From: Psychrobacter raelei
Lineage (GTDB): Bacteria; Pseudomonadota; Gammaproteobacteria; Pseudomonadales; Moraxellaceae
Reading direction: 5' to 3'
Length of the DNA stretch: 64,000 nt
Assembly: GCF_022631235.3 (NCBI RefSeq)
Contig: NZ_CP093310.2
Coordinates: forward strand, 2,976,001-3,040,000
The notes beneath the pieces are model-generated. The model was given only the letters and a program-made list of their open reading frames with translations, ran no database searches and was not told where the DNA came from. A program made the translations under genes and the position numbers. Below, piece by piece: positions 11,703-20,132 of this stretch; the stretch's first letter is position 1, and each line of letters starts with the position of its first letter.

Positions 11703-13550
11703 TTATTCCACTGTCACTGACTTGGCCAAATTGCGAGGCTGATCCACATCCGTCCCACGCATCACAGCCACATGATACGATAAAAACTGTACTGGGATAC
11801 TGTATACGATGGGCGCTAAATGCTCATTAACATCGGGCACATTAATCACATGTAAACGCTCATCGCTCACCAAATCACTTGACTCACTGGCAAAAACAAA
11901 CAGCTCGCCATGACGCGCATGAACCTCTTGCATGTTGGCTTTGAGCTTATCTAACATGCTATCTTTTGGTGCCAGCACCACAATCGGCATGTCTTTATCG
12001 ACTAGCGCCAATGGACCATGCTTAAGCTCGCCTGCCGCATAACCTTCGGCATGAATATAAGAGATTTCTTTTAGTTTAAGCGCGCCTTCTAAAGCAATAG
12101 GATATTGCACGCCGCGACCTAAGAATAAGGTACTCTTTTTGTCCTCAAATTTCTGGCTCATGTCCTCAATGGCTTTATCTAATGCCAAGCTCTTATCAAG
12201 CTGACCTTTTAGATTGTGCATTTCGGTGACGATGGTTTTTAACTCATCGGCATTGATACGCTGCTGCACTTTACCCACTTTTAATACCAGTAGCATTAAG
12301 GCGGCAAGCTGAGTGGTAAAGGCCTTGGTCGAGGCCACACCAATCTCTACTCCAGCCAGTGTCGGAACAAAAATATCAGTTTCACGCACCAAGGATGAAG
12401 TGGCTACGTTACACACGCTCAAGCTGACCAGTCCGTTGAACTCTCCTGCTTGAGCTCTACGCTGGGTCTCACGAAGGGCAGATAAGGTATCGGCTGTCTC
12501 ACCTGATTGGGACAAACAAATCACCAAGGTATTATCTACCACTACCGGTTCGCGGTATCGGTACTCACTGGCCACTTCTACCGAACAAGGTAGACGAGTT
12601 AAGCTCTCAAACCAGTATTTTGCTACCATGCCTGCATGGTAGCTGGTACCACACGCCAGTACTTGAATTTGGCTTACTTTGGCCAAGGCTTCTTCATGAC
12701 GCTGTAAAAACTCAGGTTTTAGATCATCAGCATCAATACCCATCTCTAAAGTAAGGGCCACTGCATCAGGCTGCTCATAGATTTCTTTGAGCATATAGTG
12801 TTTAAATTCGCCTTTGTCGGCATTGTGATGCTTGGCATCTAATTCGGTAACTGCACGCTCAACCGCTACGCCATTGGCAAATACTTCAATGCTATTGCGC
12901 TTGATAACTGCAATATCACCCTCTTCTAGATACATAAAGCGGTTGGTCACCGGCAATAGTGCCAATTGGTCAGAGGCGATAAAGTTCTCACCAATACCCA
13001 CACCGATAACCAGTGGTGAGCCTAAGCGAACGGTAATCAACTCATCTGGATTATCCACGTGTAGCACACCCAGCGCAAAAGCACCATGTAAACGGGGGAC
13101 AACTTGCTCTACCGCTTTAAATAGGTCATTGGTTTGCTGATAGGCATCTGCCACCAGATGCGCCACCACTTCTGTATCGGTCTGCGAGGTAAAGATATAG
13201 CCTTTATCTAACATCTCTTGTTTTAAAGGGCCATAGTTTTCAACGATACCATTATGCACCACGGCGACTTTACCCGATACATGCGGATGTGCATTCTGCT
13301 GCGCTGGCTCGCCATGGGTTGCCCAGCGGGTATGAGCAATACCGATATTGCCTTTGAAGTTATCGGTATTACTGGCCACAGCATCTACTAAAGATTGTAC
13401 TTTACCCACCTGACGCTCACGGTACAGCTGACCATCACGAATCACGGTCAGACCCGCTGAATCATAACCTCGATATTCTAGGCGCTTAAGACCCTCTAGC
13501 AGAACATTAGAAATATTACGTTCAGCAATTGCTCCGACTATTCCACACAT
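11703..13550 (-). CDS. glmS: glutamine-fructose-6-phosphate aminotransferase (isomerizing)
   Basis: It makes glucosamine 6-phosphate from fructose 6-phosphate and glutamine, the first step towards UDP-GlcNAc for peptidoglycan and lipopolysaccharide. The 615 residues start MCGIVGAIA, so Cys2 becomes the N-terminal nucleophile of the class II amidotransferase domain (about 1-230, with HTRWATHG and HNGIVENY). Two SIS sugar isomerase domains follow (CGTSYHAG, CLSQSGETADT, FLGRGVQYPIALEGALKLKE) and the end is NLAKSVTVE, the usual C-terminus. It lies 179 bp after glmU on the same strand. No glmS ribozyme was recognised in the gap. Confidence 0.98.
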   Translation of the reverse strand: MCGIVGAIAERNISNVLLEGLKRLEYRGYDSAGLTVIRDGQLYRERQVGKVQSLVDAVASNTDNFKGNIGIAHTRWATHGEPAQQNAHPHVSGKVAVVHNGIVENYGPLKQEMLDKGYIFTSQTDTEVVAHLVADAYQQTNDLFKAVEQVVPRLHGAFALGVLHVDNPDELITVRLGSPLVIGVGIGENFIASDQLALLPVTNRFMYLEEGDIAVIKRNSIEVFANGVAVERAVTELDAKHHNADKGEFKHYMLKEIYEQPDAVALTLEMGIDADDLKPEFLQRHEEALAKVSQIQVLACGTSYHAGMVAKYWFESLTRLPCSVEVASEYRYREPVVVDNTLVICLSQSGETADTLSALRETQRRAQAGEFNGLVSLSVCNVATSSLVRETDIFVPTLAGVEIGVASTKAFTTQLAALMLLVLKVGKVQQRINADELKTIVTEMHNLKGQLDKSLALDKAIEDMSQKFEDKKSTLFLGRGVQYPIALEGALKLKEISYIHAEGYAAGELKHGPLALVDKDMPIVVLAPKDSMLDKLKANMQEVHARHGELFVFASESSDLVSDERLHVINVPDVNEHLAPIVYSIPVQFLSYHVAVMRGTDVDQPRNLAKSVTVE

Positions 13551-13729
13551 AACCCATCCTTAATCTTGCAAAATTCATCTTTAATATTAATAGTTGTTAT
13601 TAATAGCTTGGTTCGCTCGTGCTGCAGGACTGTAGAGACGCACTACAGCCTGAACACTCAGCGCTTTTTTTGATTACTTTAATTTTAAATCTTGGTAAAT
13701 AACTGACGTTGTTAACTGTTACAGCCCGA

Positions 13730-15097
13730 TCACTTCTTCTTTTCAGGACGCTGATAGTTATCTTTTTGAACTTGACGACCTCGGCCGATGGCTAAAGCAT
13801 TATCTTCGACGTTTTTAGTAATGACAGAGCCTGCACCAATAGTGGCAGTTTGACCAATAGTTACTGGTGCCACTAAACTGGTATTGGTACCAATAAAGGC
13901 ATTATCACCGACGATGGTCTGATGCTTATTGACCCCATCATAGTTACAGGTTATAGCGCCTGCACCGAAGTTGACGCCAGCACCAATTTGGGCATCCCCC
14001 ACATAGCTTAAGTGATTAACCTTGCTGCCCTCGCCAATACGTGATTTTTTTATTTCAACAAAGTTACCTAGACGGGTATTTTTTTCCAAAACTGTTTGTG
14101 GACGCAAATGGGCAAAGGGTCCAATGGTTGCGCCCTGAGCGACTTGTGCATCATCAAATACGCAGTAAGGCTTGATGTGGACATTGTCACCAATCTGACT
14201 GTCTTTAATCATACAGCCGGCTTCAATTGTCACATTATTACCCAAGCTGACTTTACCTTTGAACACCACGTTAATGTCAACAAACACATCTTGGCCGACG
14301 CTGACTTCACCGCGGATATCAACACGATTGGGATCGGCAAATTGCACGCCTTGGACTTGTAAATCCTCTACCAGTTTGGCTTGCCATTTGCGCTCAAGCT
14401 GTGCCAATTGCTGACGGTTATTAACCCCTTCAATTTCAAATTCATAATCAGGCTCAATGGCCGCAATGGCTATACCATCAGCCACCGCCATCTTAACGAT
14501 ATCCGTTAAATAATATTCTTGCTGAGCGTTGTCATTGCTCAAGTTGGGCAGATATTGATGCAATAAGGCATTATCTACACAGTAGATGCCACTGTTGATT
14601 TCACGGATGGCTTGCTCTTGCTCACTGGCATCTTTTTGCTCAACAATGGCAACGATATTGCCTTGCTCATCTCGCTTGATACGACCTAAGCCAAAAGGGT
14701 TATCAACCGTTAAGGTCAACATAGACATGCCTTGTACATTGGCCTGTTTTAATCGGCTCAAGGTCTCAGCACTTACCAAAGGCACATCGCCATATAAAAT
14801 TAAGCTTTTGCCAGTACTTGGTAACTCATCTAAAGCTACCTTGACTGCATGGCCGGTACCCAACTGCTCAGTTTGCTCAACCCAAGTGAGGCTATAGTCA
14901 GTCATCGCCTGCTGCACTTGATCACCACCAAAACCGTACACCACAATGGTTTTGTCCACGCTGATGCTCTGACACGTATCGAGTACATGGGCTAATAAAG
15001 GTTTATCAGCCAGTGTTTGTAACACCTTAGGTTTGGCAGATTGCATGCGGGTGCCTTTACCGGCTGCTAAAATAATGGTGGTGAGCGTGTTATTCAT
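13730..15097 (-). CDS. glmU: bifunctional UDP-GlcNAc pyrophosphorylase / glucosamine-1-phosphate acetyltransferase
   Basis: A two-step cytoplasmic enzyme: acetylation of glucosamine 1-phosphate, then uridylation to UDP-GlcNAc. It is full length at 455 residues. The N-terminal nucleotidyltransferase domain (1 to about 228) carries LAAGKGTRM near residue 10 and LGTGHAV. The C-terminal half is a left-handed beta-helix acetyltransferase with hexapeptide repeats and the conserved stretch EIKKSRIGEGSKVNHLSYVGDA and GAITCNYDGVNKH. Together with the following glmS it completes the route from fructose 6-phosphate except for glmM, which is not in the window. Confidence 0.98.
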   Translation of the reverse strand: MNNTLTTIILAAGKGTRMQSAKPKVLQTLADKPLLAHVLDTCQSISVDKTIVVYGFGGDQVQQAMTDYSLTWVEQTEQLGTGHAVKVALDELPSTGKSLILYGDVPLVSAETLSRLKQANVQGMSMLTLTVDNPFGLGRIKRDEQGNIVAIVEQKDASEQEQAIREINSGIYCVDNALLHQYLPNLSNDNAQQEYYLTDIVKMAVADGIAIAAIEPDYEFEIEGVNNRQQLAQLERKWQAKLVEDLQVQGVQFADPNRVDIRGEVSVGQDVFVDINVVFKGKVSLGNNVTIEAGCMIKDSQIGDNVHIKPYCVFDDAQVAQGATIGPFAHLRPQTVLEKNTRLGNFVEIKKSRIGEGSKVNHLSYVGDAQIGAGVNFGAGAITCNYDGVNKHQTIVGDNAFIGTNTSLVAPVTIGQTATIGAGSVITKNVEDNALAIGRGRQVQKDNYQRPEKKK

Positions 15098-15432
15098 ATA
15101 TTTCCAACTATTACCTAAAAGAGATATAAACGGGTAGACAAAAAACCATTATGACCCAGCTACAACATGTACCACTGGTACATGCACTCATAAATCCAAC
15201 GATATTGAGTCGATATCGATATAAGTAGGCCAATACAAGGAGGCTTAGCGCATTAAAAGTTTAAAATTATGTTACTAAATATATCAAATCCAGCAAGACC
15301 ACTTCAGTTGTACAATTGTTGCCAATATTGGTGATAACATTCATCGCAAAGCCTTACTTGGTATGGCACTAGCCTCACTATTTTTGTGATGAACTTATCA
15401 GTTTGTATGACCTCTTATGACAATGGCTAGAG
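15098..15432. other. intergenic region upstream of glmU
   Basis: This 335-bp stretch between pgpA (ending at 15433) and glmU (starting at 15097), both on the minus strand, has no gene. It contains the palindrome at 15166-15184 and a small ATATCGATAT-type dyad near 15212-15222. Any glmU promoter should be here. Confidence 0.6.
15166..15184. promoter_or_regulatory. perfect 9-1-9 palindrome upstream of glmU, operator candidate
   Basis: CATGTACCA-C-TGGTACATG is a perfect palindrome about 70 bp upstream of the glmU start. A one-base centre makes a hairpin unlikely and a dimeric DNA-binding protein more likely. No regulator is recognised from the motif. Confidence 0.5.
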
Positions 15433-16056
15433 TTACAATGGATAGAACATCTCTACACTGGCCACTATCATAAGCCAAGCGACCAGTGCCATTATCCCCG
15501 CCAAAATATCATCCATCATGATGCCTAGCCCGCCGCTAAGCTTACTATCAGCCCACTTCACGGGATTAGGTTTGGCAATATCAAAAAAACGAAACAATAT
15601 AAAAGCCAGCACAATGGCTGCACCATACAAACTAAGACTTAAGTGCTGCGGCAAATAAGTGATAATAAATGACAAAGGCAATAGGCTAATCCACATCCCA
15701 ACCCATTCATCCCAAACAATGTGTGGGTCATCATGCACTTGCATTAAATCTGAAGTACGCCCGCATATCCATACCCCGACGATGCTTGCCATCACAGTGA
15801 CCATAAAAAAAGTAATAAAGCCCAACTGCAACAAGGGCAGAGCAACTATCAGCCCACCGACCGTACCCCAAGTGCCTGGTGCTCGCTTTGGTAAGCCACT
15901 ACCCAGACCAATGCCCAACCAATACACTCCTTTATCTAATGCCGTTGCCCCCTTTGGTAATGGCGGGCAGACATTGGCCTTGCGGATATCAGGTTTATGA
16001 TTGTGATTCATATCAGGCTCAGTTCGATTGGGTGGATTGGCATTACTGGGTGTCAT
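15433..16056 (-). CDS. pgpA: phosphatidylglycerophosphatase A
   Basis: An inner-membrane phosphatase that converts phosphatidylglycerophosphate to phosphatidylglycerol. It has 207 residues with a roughly 40-residue hydrophilic N-terminal extension. Family features include GLGSGLPKRAPGTWGT (about residues 50-65), DPHIVWDEWVGMW with the acidic catalytic residues, and FRFFDIAKPNPVKWAD followed by GGLGIMMDDILAG. Its start overlaps the end of thiL by 14 bp, indicating translational coupling. An internal ATG at 16011 is a possible alternative start giving a more typical length; neither has a strong ribosome site. Confidence 0.93.
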   Translation of the reverse strand: MTPSNANPPNRTEPDMNHNHKPDIRKANVCPPLPKGATALDKGVYWLGIGLGSGLPKRAPGTWGTVGGLIVALPLLQLGFITFFMVTVMASIVGVWICGRTSDLMQVHDDPHIVWDEWVGMWISLLPLSFIITYLPQHLSLSLYGAAIVLAFILFRFFDIAKPNPVKWADSKLSGGLGIMMDDILAGIMALVAWLMIVASVEMFYPL

Positions 16057-17161
16057 CGGTGTGCTCTGCTATTAGCTGTGATGCATGGCTAAAATGCTGA
16101 TACCCTTTTAAATCAGGATACTCAGTAAAGGGATAAGGTGCCTGCTTGCTTAGCCGCTGACCTTGATATCTTAATTCAATTAACGATAGCTTGTCGTTAT
16201 TTTGGTTGAGATCCTCTGCCCTACTGTCGACAGATTTATCTATAGCCACTACCTCTCCAATACAGGTAATCTGGGTAAATGCTGTGGACATCAGCGTCTC
16301 TGACAGGCTAACAGAGGCCGGCAACGTAAATAACAGTTCGTAATCATCTCCACCAGTTAATTGACAGCGCAAACGCTGAGTAAGCTCAATGTTTTGTAAG
16401 GCGCTGCTGGTCGGCAATTTATCTAAATGTAACTGCACTGCCACATCGCTTTGTTCACAGATGTGGCTTAAGTCTTGAACTAAGCCATCAGAGACATCTA
16501 TCATGGCGGTGACGTCACCTTCAGCCGCTAAAGTATTGCCCAAGCTGATACGCGGGGTAGGCATATTTAAGCGGTGCGACAGCTGCTTACCGACTTGAGT
16601 ATCCGGATGATAAAGCGCATAGCAAGCATCGCCTAGCGTTCCTGAGACATACACCTTATCACCCACTTGGGCGCCGCTACGATAGATAGGGGTTAACGCT
16701 TTATCAATAAACCCATTGGCTGTGACACTAATGACCAGTTTTTCGCTGCGGGTGGTGTCGCCGCCGATAAGCTGCACCCCAAATTGGCTGCAAGCATGAA
16801 ACAATCCTTTGGCAAAATCGCTTAGCCAAGCCTCCTTTGCCAGTTGTTGTGGTAGGGCCAGCGCCAATAAAATACTGTGCGGTTTAGCGCCCATGGCGGC
16901 GATATCTGAGACGTTCACTGCTACTGATTTATAACCAATGGCAAAGGCCAATGTCTCAACCTGATCCCAATCCTCAGCAAAATGCCGACCCTGCACTAAG
17001 GTATCCACACAGGTGACCCACTGAGTCGGCGAGGACAAGGCAACCACGGCTGCATCATCGCCCACACCTTTGGCAATCGTGGTACATGCTACCGATTGGC
17101 TCAAAGCCTGCTCACTGCTTGCCGCCGTAAAATAGCGTGAAATCAGCTCAAATTCAGTCAT
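16043..17161 (-). CDS. thiL: thiamine-monophosphate kinase
   Basis: It phosphorylates thiamine monophosphate to thiamine diphosphate, the last step of thiamine cofactor synthesis. The 372 residues carry GDDAAVV near residue 33 (Mg-ATP binding), GYKSVAVNVSDIAAMGAKP, LIGGDTTRS, DVSDGLVQDLSHI and GGDDYELLFT, all characteristic of the PurM/ThiL family. It is slightly longer than usual because of a Ser/Asp-rich C-terminal section. It lies downstream of nusB with a 203-bp gap containing a hairpin and overlaps pgpA, a conserved gammaproteobacterial order. thiC at the start of the window serves the same pathway. Confidence 0.96.
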   Translation of the reverse strand: MTEFELISRYFTAASSEQALSQSVACTTIAKGVGDDAAVVALSSPTQWVTCVDTLVQGRHFAEDWDQVETLAFAIGYKSVAVNVSDIAAMGAKPHSILLALALPQQLAKEAWLSDFAKGLFHACSQFGVQLIGGDTTRSEKLVISVTANGFIDKALTPIYRSGAQVGDKVYVSGTLGDACYALYHPDTQVGKQLSHRLNMPTPRISLGNTLAAEGDVTAMIDVSDGLVQDLSHICEQSDVAVQLHLDKLPTSSALQNIELTQRLRCQLTGGDDYELLFTLPASVSLSETLMSTAFTQITCIGEVVAIDKSVDSRAEDLNQNNDKLSLIELRYQGQRLSKQAPYPFTEYPDLKGYQHFSHASQLIAEHTDDTQ

Positions 17162-17220
17162 TGGTCTTCATCCTAAAGGGTGACTTGCTTAACTGCACAT
17201 TAAATAAATATCAGGCTTTA

Positions 17221-17256
17221 AACAAAAGGCCATCTATTGACGCAATAGATAGCCTA
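17221..17256 (-). terminator. hairpin after nusB with T-rich tail on the minus strand
   Basis: AGGC and ATCTATTG (17227-17230 and 17232-17239) pair with CAATAGAT and GCCT (17243-17250 and 17252-17255) with one internal mismatch. On the minus strand the stem is followed by TTTTGTTT. It probably limits read-through from nusB into thiL. Confidence 0.65.
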
Positions 17257-17364
17257 AAAAGCAGTCATAAGGGGCGATAACTTATAGCAGTGGTCATCAA
17301 TATGGTCATTGATAATCAGCTAAGGTGTTGTTCATCTATAAGCTGATTCACCCACAACCTTTGC

Positions 17365-18123
17365 CTATTTTTTTGGTTTTAATCCAATTCTCGGCTTAGG
17401 CTGACGTGATACTTCACTTATCTCATTGCTTGATTGCTCAGCGCTTGACCCCTCTACTGTCTCGTCACTTGCTGATTCAGTGGCCACCATCGGTGCTTCA
17501 TCTGCACTTTGACTTTGCTGCTGTTGAGAGTGCTGCTGTTTTTTGTGTTTATAGCCTGTACCCGTGTCAGCCTCTACTTCCACGGTACGTAATTGAGCCG
17601 CCAACTTATCCATCACAGCATTAATCAGTTTGTGGGCATCTGTGGCACCAAAGTGAGTGTTGAGCTTCATGGCTTCATCAAGCACCACTTTATAAGGGAT
17701 ATGCAGGCTATTTTTTAGCTCATAAGCACCGATAAGTAGCACCGCATGCTCTACCATATCAATCTTATCGATGGCCCGATCTAAATGCTGAGCAATAAGT
17801 GCCTCAAGATCAGTAATCTGCTCAGGGATTTCGCGCATTAAGGTATGATAGTAACCCAAATGTACGGTATGCATGGCATTGGTGGCACGTGTACGGGCGG
17901 CGATGTCATGAGGCGGGTTCGCTTTCCACTCCCCCTGCCCCATCTGCTCGAAGCGATGATCCGTCATTAACCACTCATACAATCCTTGTAGTGCAAAGCG
18001 ACGTGCCTTACGCACAGCTGCGTGGCTAGTTTTATAACTAGATTCATTGATATCAAACTGGTCATTTGATTGATGCTCATTTAGACGGTTGTCTTCAGTT
18101 TGTGCCGGATTTTTGTTGCTCAT
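17365..18123 (-). CDS. nusB: transcription antitermination factor NusB, extended at both ends
   Basis: NusB binds boxA RNA with NusE (S10) in rRNA antitermination complexes. The core (about residues 35-175) is recognisable: [84 protein letters not shown]. At 252 residues it is far longer than the usual 140-160. The N-terminal 35 residues are polar, and about 70 C-terminal residues are Gln/Ser/Glu-rich, ending in basic GLKPKK, likely disordered. It lies between ribH and thiL in the usual order. Confidence 0.95.
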   Translation of the reverse strand: MSNKNPAQTEDNRLNEHQSNDQFDINESSYKTSHAAVRKARRFALQGLYEWLMTDHRFEQMGQGEWKANPPHDIAARTRATNAMHTVHLGYYHTLMREIPEQITDLEALIAQHLDRAIDKIDMVEHAVLLIGAYELKNSLHIPYKVVLDEAMKLNTHFGATDAHKLINAVMDKLAAQLRTVEVEADTGTGYKHKKQQHSQQQQSQSADEAPMVATESASDETVEGSSAEQSSNEISEVSRQPKPRIGLKPKK

Positions 18124-18193
18124 GTATATAAATACCTATCATCAAAGGTGCAGCTTTGACATTACTATGGAGTATGAACTCAGAATAATTGGT

Positions 18194-18228
18194 GGAAAAG
18201 CCCACTGCAGTCTCAGGCTACAGTGGGT
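18194..18228 (-). terminator. hairpin between ribH and nusB
   Basis: CCCACTG at 18201-18207 pairs with CAGTGGG at 18221-18227. On the minus strand it is followed by CTTTTCC, a weak T tract. A partial terminator after ribH is the likely role. Confidence 0.5.
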
Positions 18229-18262
18229 GTACCGCTATAAAAATAAGCTGATACCATAAAAA

Positions 18263-18787
18263 CTAGTCTTGGTCTTGATCTTCATAGTCAACATCAAGCT
18301 GAGACAATACGGCGATCATCTCAAGAGCAACCATGGCCGCTTCAGCGCCTTTGTTGCCCGCTTTGGTGCCTGAACGTTCAATGGCTTGCTCGATAGTGTC
18401 TGTCGTTAAGATACCGTTAATCACTGGAATATTGTAATCCATAGACACGCTGGCCAAACCACTTGCAGAGCTGTTAGCCACCACATCAAAGTGCGGGGTA
18501 CTACCACGGATAACCGCGCCTAATGCCACAACGGCATCAAAGCGGTCTGATTCTGCGGCACGCTGCGCAGTCAAGGGTAATTCAAAAGCACCAGGAACAC
18601 GAATCACACTGATGTTGTTGCCTGAGACGCCGTGACGTAATAATGCATCAATGGCGCCATCTACTAATGACTCAACAACAAAAGCGTTAAAACGACCCAC
18701 AACAATACCAATGCGTGCATCTTTGTTTTGGTATAAATTGCCTTCAATATGAGTAATGGCCTCACGTTCTTTTTGTAAATCTTGCAT
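18263..18787 (-). CDS. ribH: 6,7-dimethyl-8-ribityllumazine synthase
   Basis: The penultimate step of riboflavin synthesis, joining the pyrimidinedione to 3,4-dihydroxy-2-butanone 4-phosphate. The 174 residues show the family signatures [32 protein letters not shown] and [17 protein letters not shown], with the catalytic His in [23 protein letters not shown] follows. The C-terminus ends in an acidic DYEDQDQD tail. It is first in the ribH-nusB-thiL-pgpA series; no other rib gene is nearby in the window. No FMN riboswitch was recognised upstream. Confidence 0.97.
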   Translation of the reverse strand: MQDLQKEREAITHIEGNLYQNKDARIGIVVGRFNAFVVESLVDGAIDALLRHGVSGNNISVIRVPGAFELPLTAQRAAESDRFDAVVALGAVIRGSTPHFDVVANSSASGLASVSMDYNIPVINGILTTDTIEQAIERSGTKAGNKGAEAAMVALEMIAVLSQLDVDYEDQDQD

Positions 18788-18969
18788 AACGGCATCCTAA
18801 TGTGAATGATGAAGAAAAATTACAGCTATGATAACATTTTTTAAAGGCGGTTTTAGCGCTGATTGGTGGTTAAAAGTAAAGTCTTTGCCAAAAATTTTAG
18901 GCCAGTGACCACTTGCCTGCGCTTAATGGCCACTTTTGCAGCGGCTTAGGCGTTGAGCGCCTTTTTATT

Positions 18970-19002
18970 TACCAGTTATTTACCAGTTATCTACCAATTA
19001 TC
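18970..19002. repeat. three tandem 11-bp units
   Basis: TACCAGTTATT, TACCAGTTATC and TACCAATTATC lie in tandem just downstream of hisF on the minus strand. Function unknown. Confidence 0.8.
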
Positions 19003-19018
19003 CGCTTATCTAAGCCGG

Positions 19019-19789
19019 CTATAAGCGCATCTCTATGCCTTGCTTAGCCATAAACTGCTTGGCCTCAGCAATGCTGTATTCACCAAAGTGAAAAATACTG
19101 GCCGCCAGTACCGCATCCGCACCACCCTCAAGCACACCATCTGCCAAATGCTGCAAGTTACCGACACCACCTGACGCAATCACGGGTACATTAACTGCGC
19201 TGGTAATGGCCTTCATTAACGCCAAATCATACCCCTTTTTCGTGCCATCGCCATCCATAGAGGTTACCAGAAGCTCGCCGGCGCCAAGCTCTGCCATTTT
19301 GACCGCCCAAGCTACCGCATCAAGACCGGTCGGCTTACGGCCGCCATGGGTAAAAATCTCCCATCTTGGCTGACCCTCGACATCCTCAACTTGTTTGGCA
19401 TCAATGGCAACCACAATACATTGGCTACCGAATTTGGCGGCCGCTTCTGCCACAAACTCGGGGGTGAATACTGCCGCTGAGTTAATCGCTACTTTATCGG
19501 CACCAGCATTAAGCAGGTTGCGAATGTCTTCTATCTTGCGCACCCCTCCGCCGACTGTCAGAGGCACAAATACTGTCTCTGCTATGCGCTCTACCATATC
19601 ATAAGTGGTCTCACGACCATGATGGGTCGCAGTAATATCCAAGAAGGTAATCTCATCTGCGCCTTGCTCGTTGTAACGGCGCGCCACTTCCACCGGATCG
19701 CCAGCATCTTTGATATCCACAAATTGTACGCCTTTAACCACACGGCCATTGTCTACGTCCAAACAGGGGATAATTCGTTTTGCTAACAT
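19019..19789 (-). CDS. hisF: imidazole glycerol phosphate synthase cyclase subunit
   Basis: HisF uses ammonia from the HisH glutaminase to close the imidazole ring in histidine synthesis, releasing AICAR. The full-length 256-residue TIM barrel starts [23 protein letters not shown] with the catalytic Asp11 (CLDVD); the second catalytic Asp is in [13 protein letters not shown]. Phosphate-binding loops GGGVRK and ASGGVGN are intact. It stands alone: hisH and hisA are not beside it, and the only other his gene in the window is hisIE at 54 kb. Confidence 0.98.
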   Translation of the reverse strand: MLAKRIIPCLDVDNGRVVKGVQFVDIKDAGDPVEVARRYNEQGADEITFLDITATHHGRETTYDMVERIAETVFVPLTVGGGVRKIEDIRNLLNAGADKVAINSAAVFTPEFVAEAAAKFGSQCIVVAIDAKQVEDVEGQPRWEIFTHGGRKPTGLDAVAWAVKMAELGAGELLVTSMDGDGTKKGYDLALMKAITSAVNVPVIASGGVGNLQHLADGVLEGGADAVLAASIFHFGEYSIAEAKQFMAKQGIEMRL

Positions 19790-20132
19790 TGCCTACATCC
19801 TATCGTTAATGGGTTGGTTGGGGTGGCGGCTGGGCTAAGCTTTAAGCATAAAGCATAAAGCTGGCTTAATAAGCCGCTTAAACTGCGCCTTCGCTTAGCA
19901 TTTTAGCAAAAATTGACCGTAATATTTGCGCTATTATTCTATTATTGGTCACGCCCACAATTTAACAAACATTTGACTGATAACTGCCCATACGCATTGA
20001 TTCAATGACCCACAGCGCTCTTATTGTCACGCTGGGTTGGCTATAATCTTCAGCTCAGCTTATGATAGTATCAATTGTGCTTATTATAGCCGGATCTATC
20101 GCCCTGTCTTGCCGTGACTTATTGGCTGTCTT
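19790..20132. other. intergenic region between divergent hisF and the Na/Pi symporter gene
   Basis: A 343-bp non-coding stretch with short imperfect repeats of AAGCATAAAGCATAAAGC near 19845-19862. No gene, clear promoter pair or conserved RNA was seen. Confidence 0.4.

Noticed and set aside
13551..13729. Possible glmS ribozyme between glmU and glmS
   Set aside because: Only a small CTGTAG/CTACAG hairpin is visible; the ribozyme core is not recognisable, and it is mainly a Gram-positive element.
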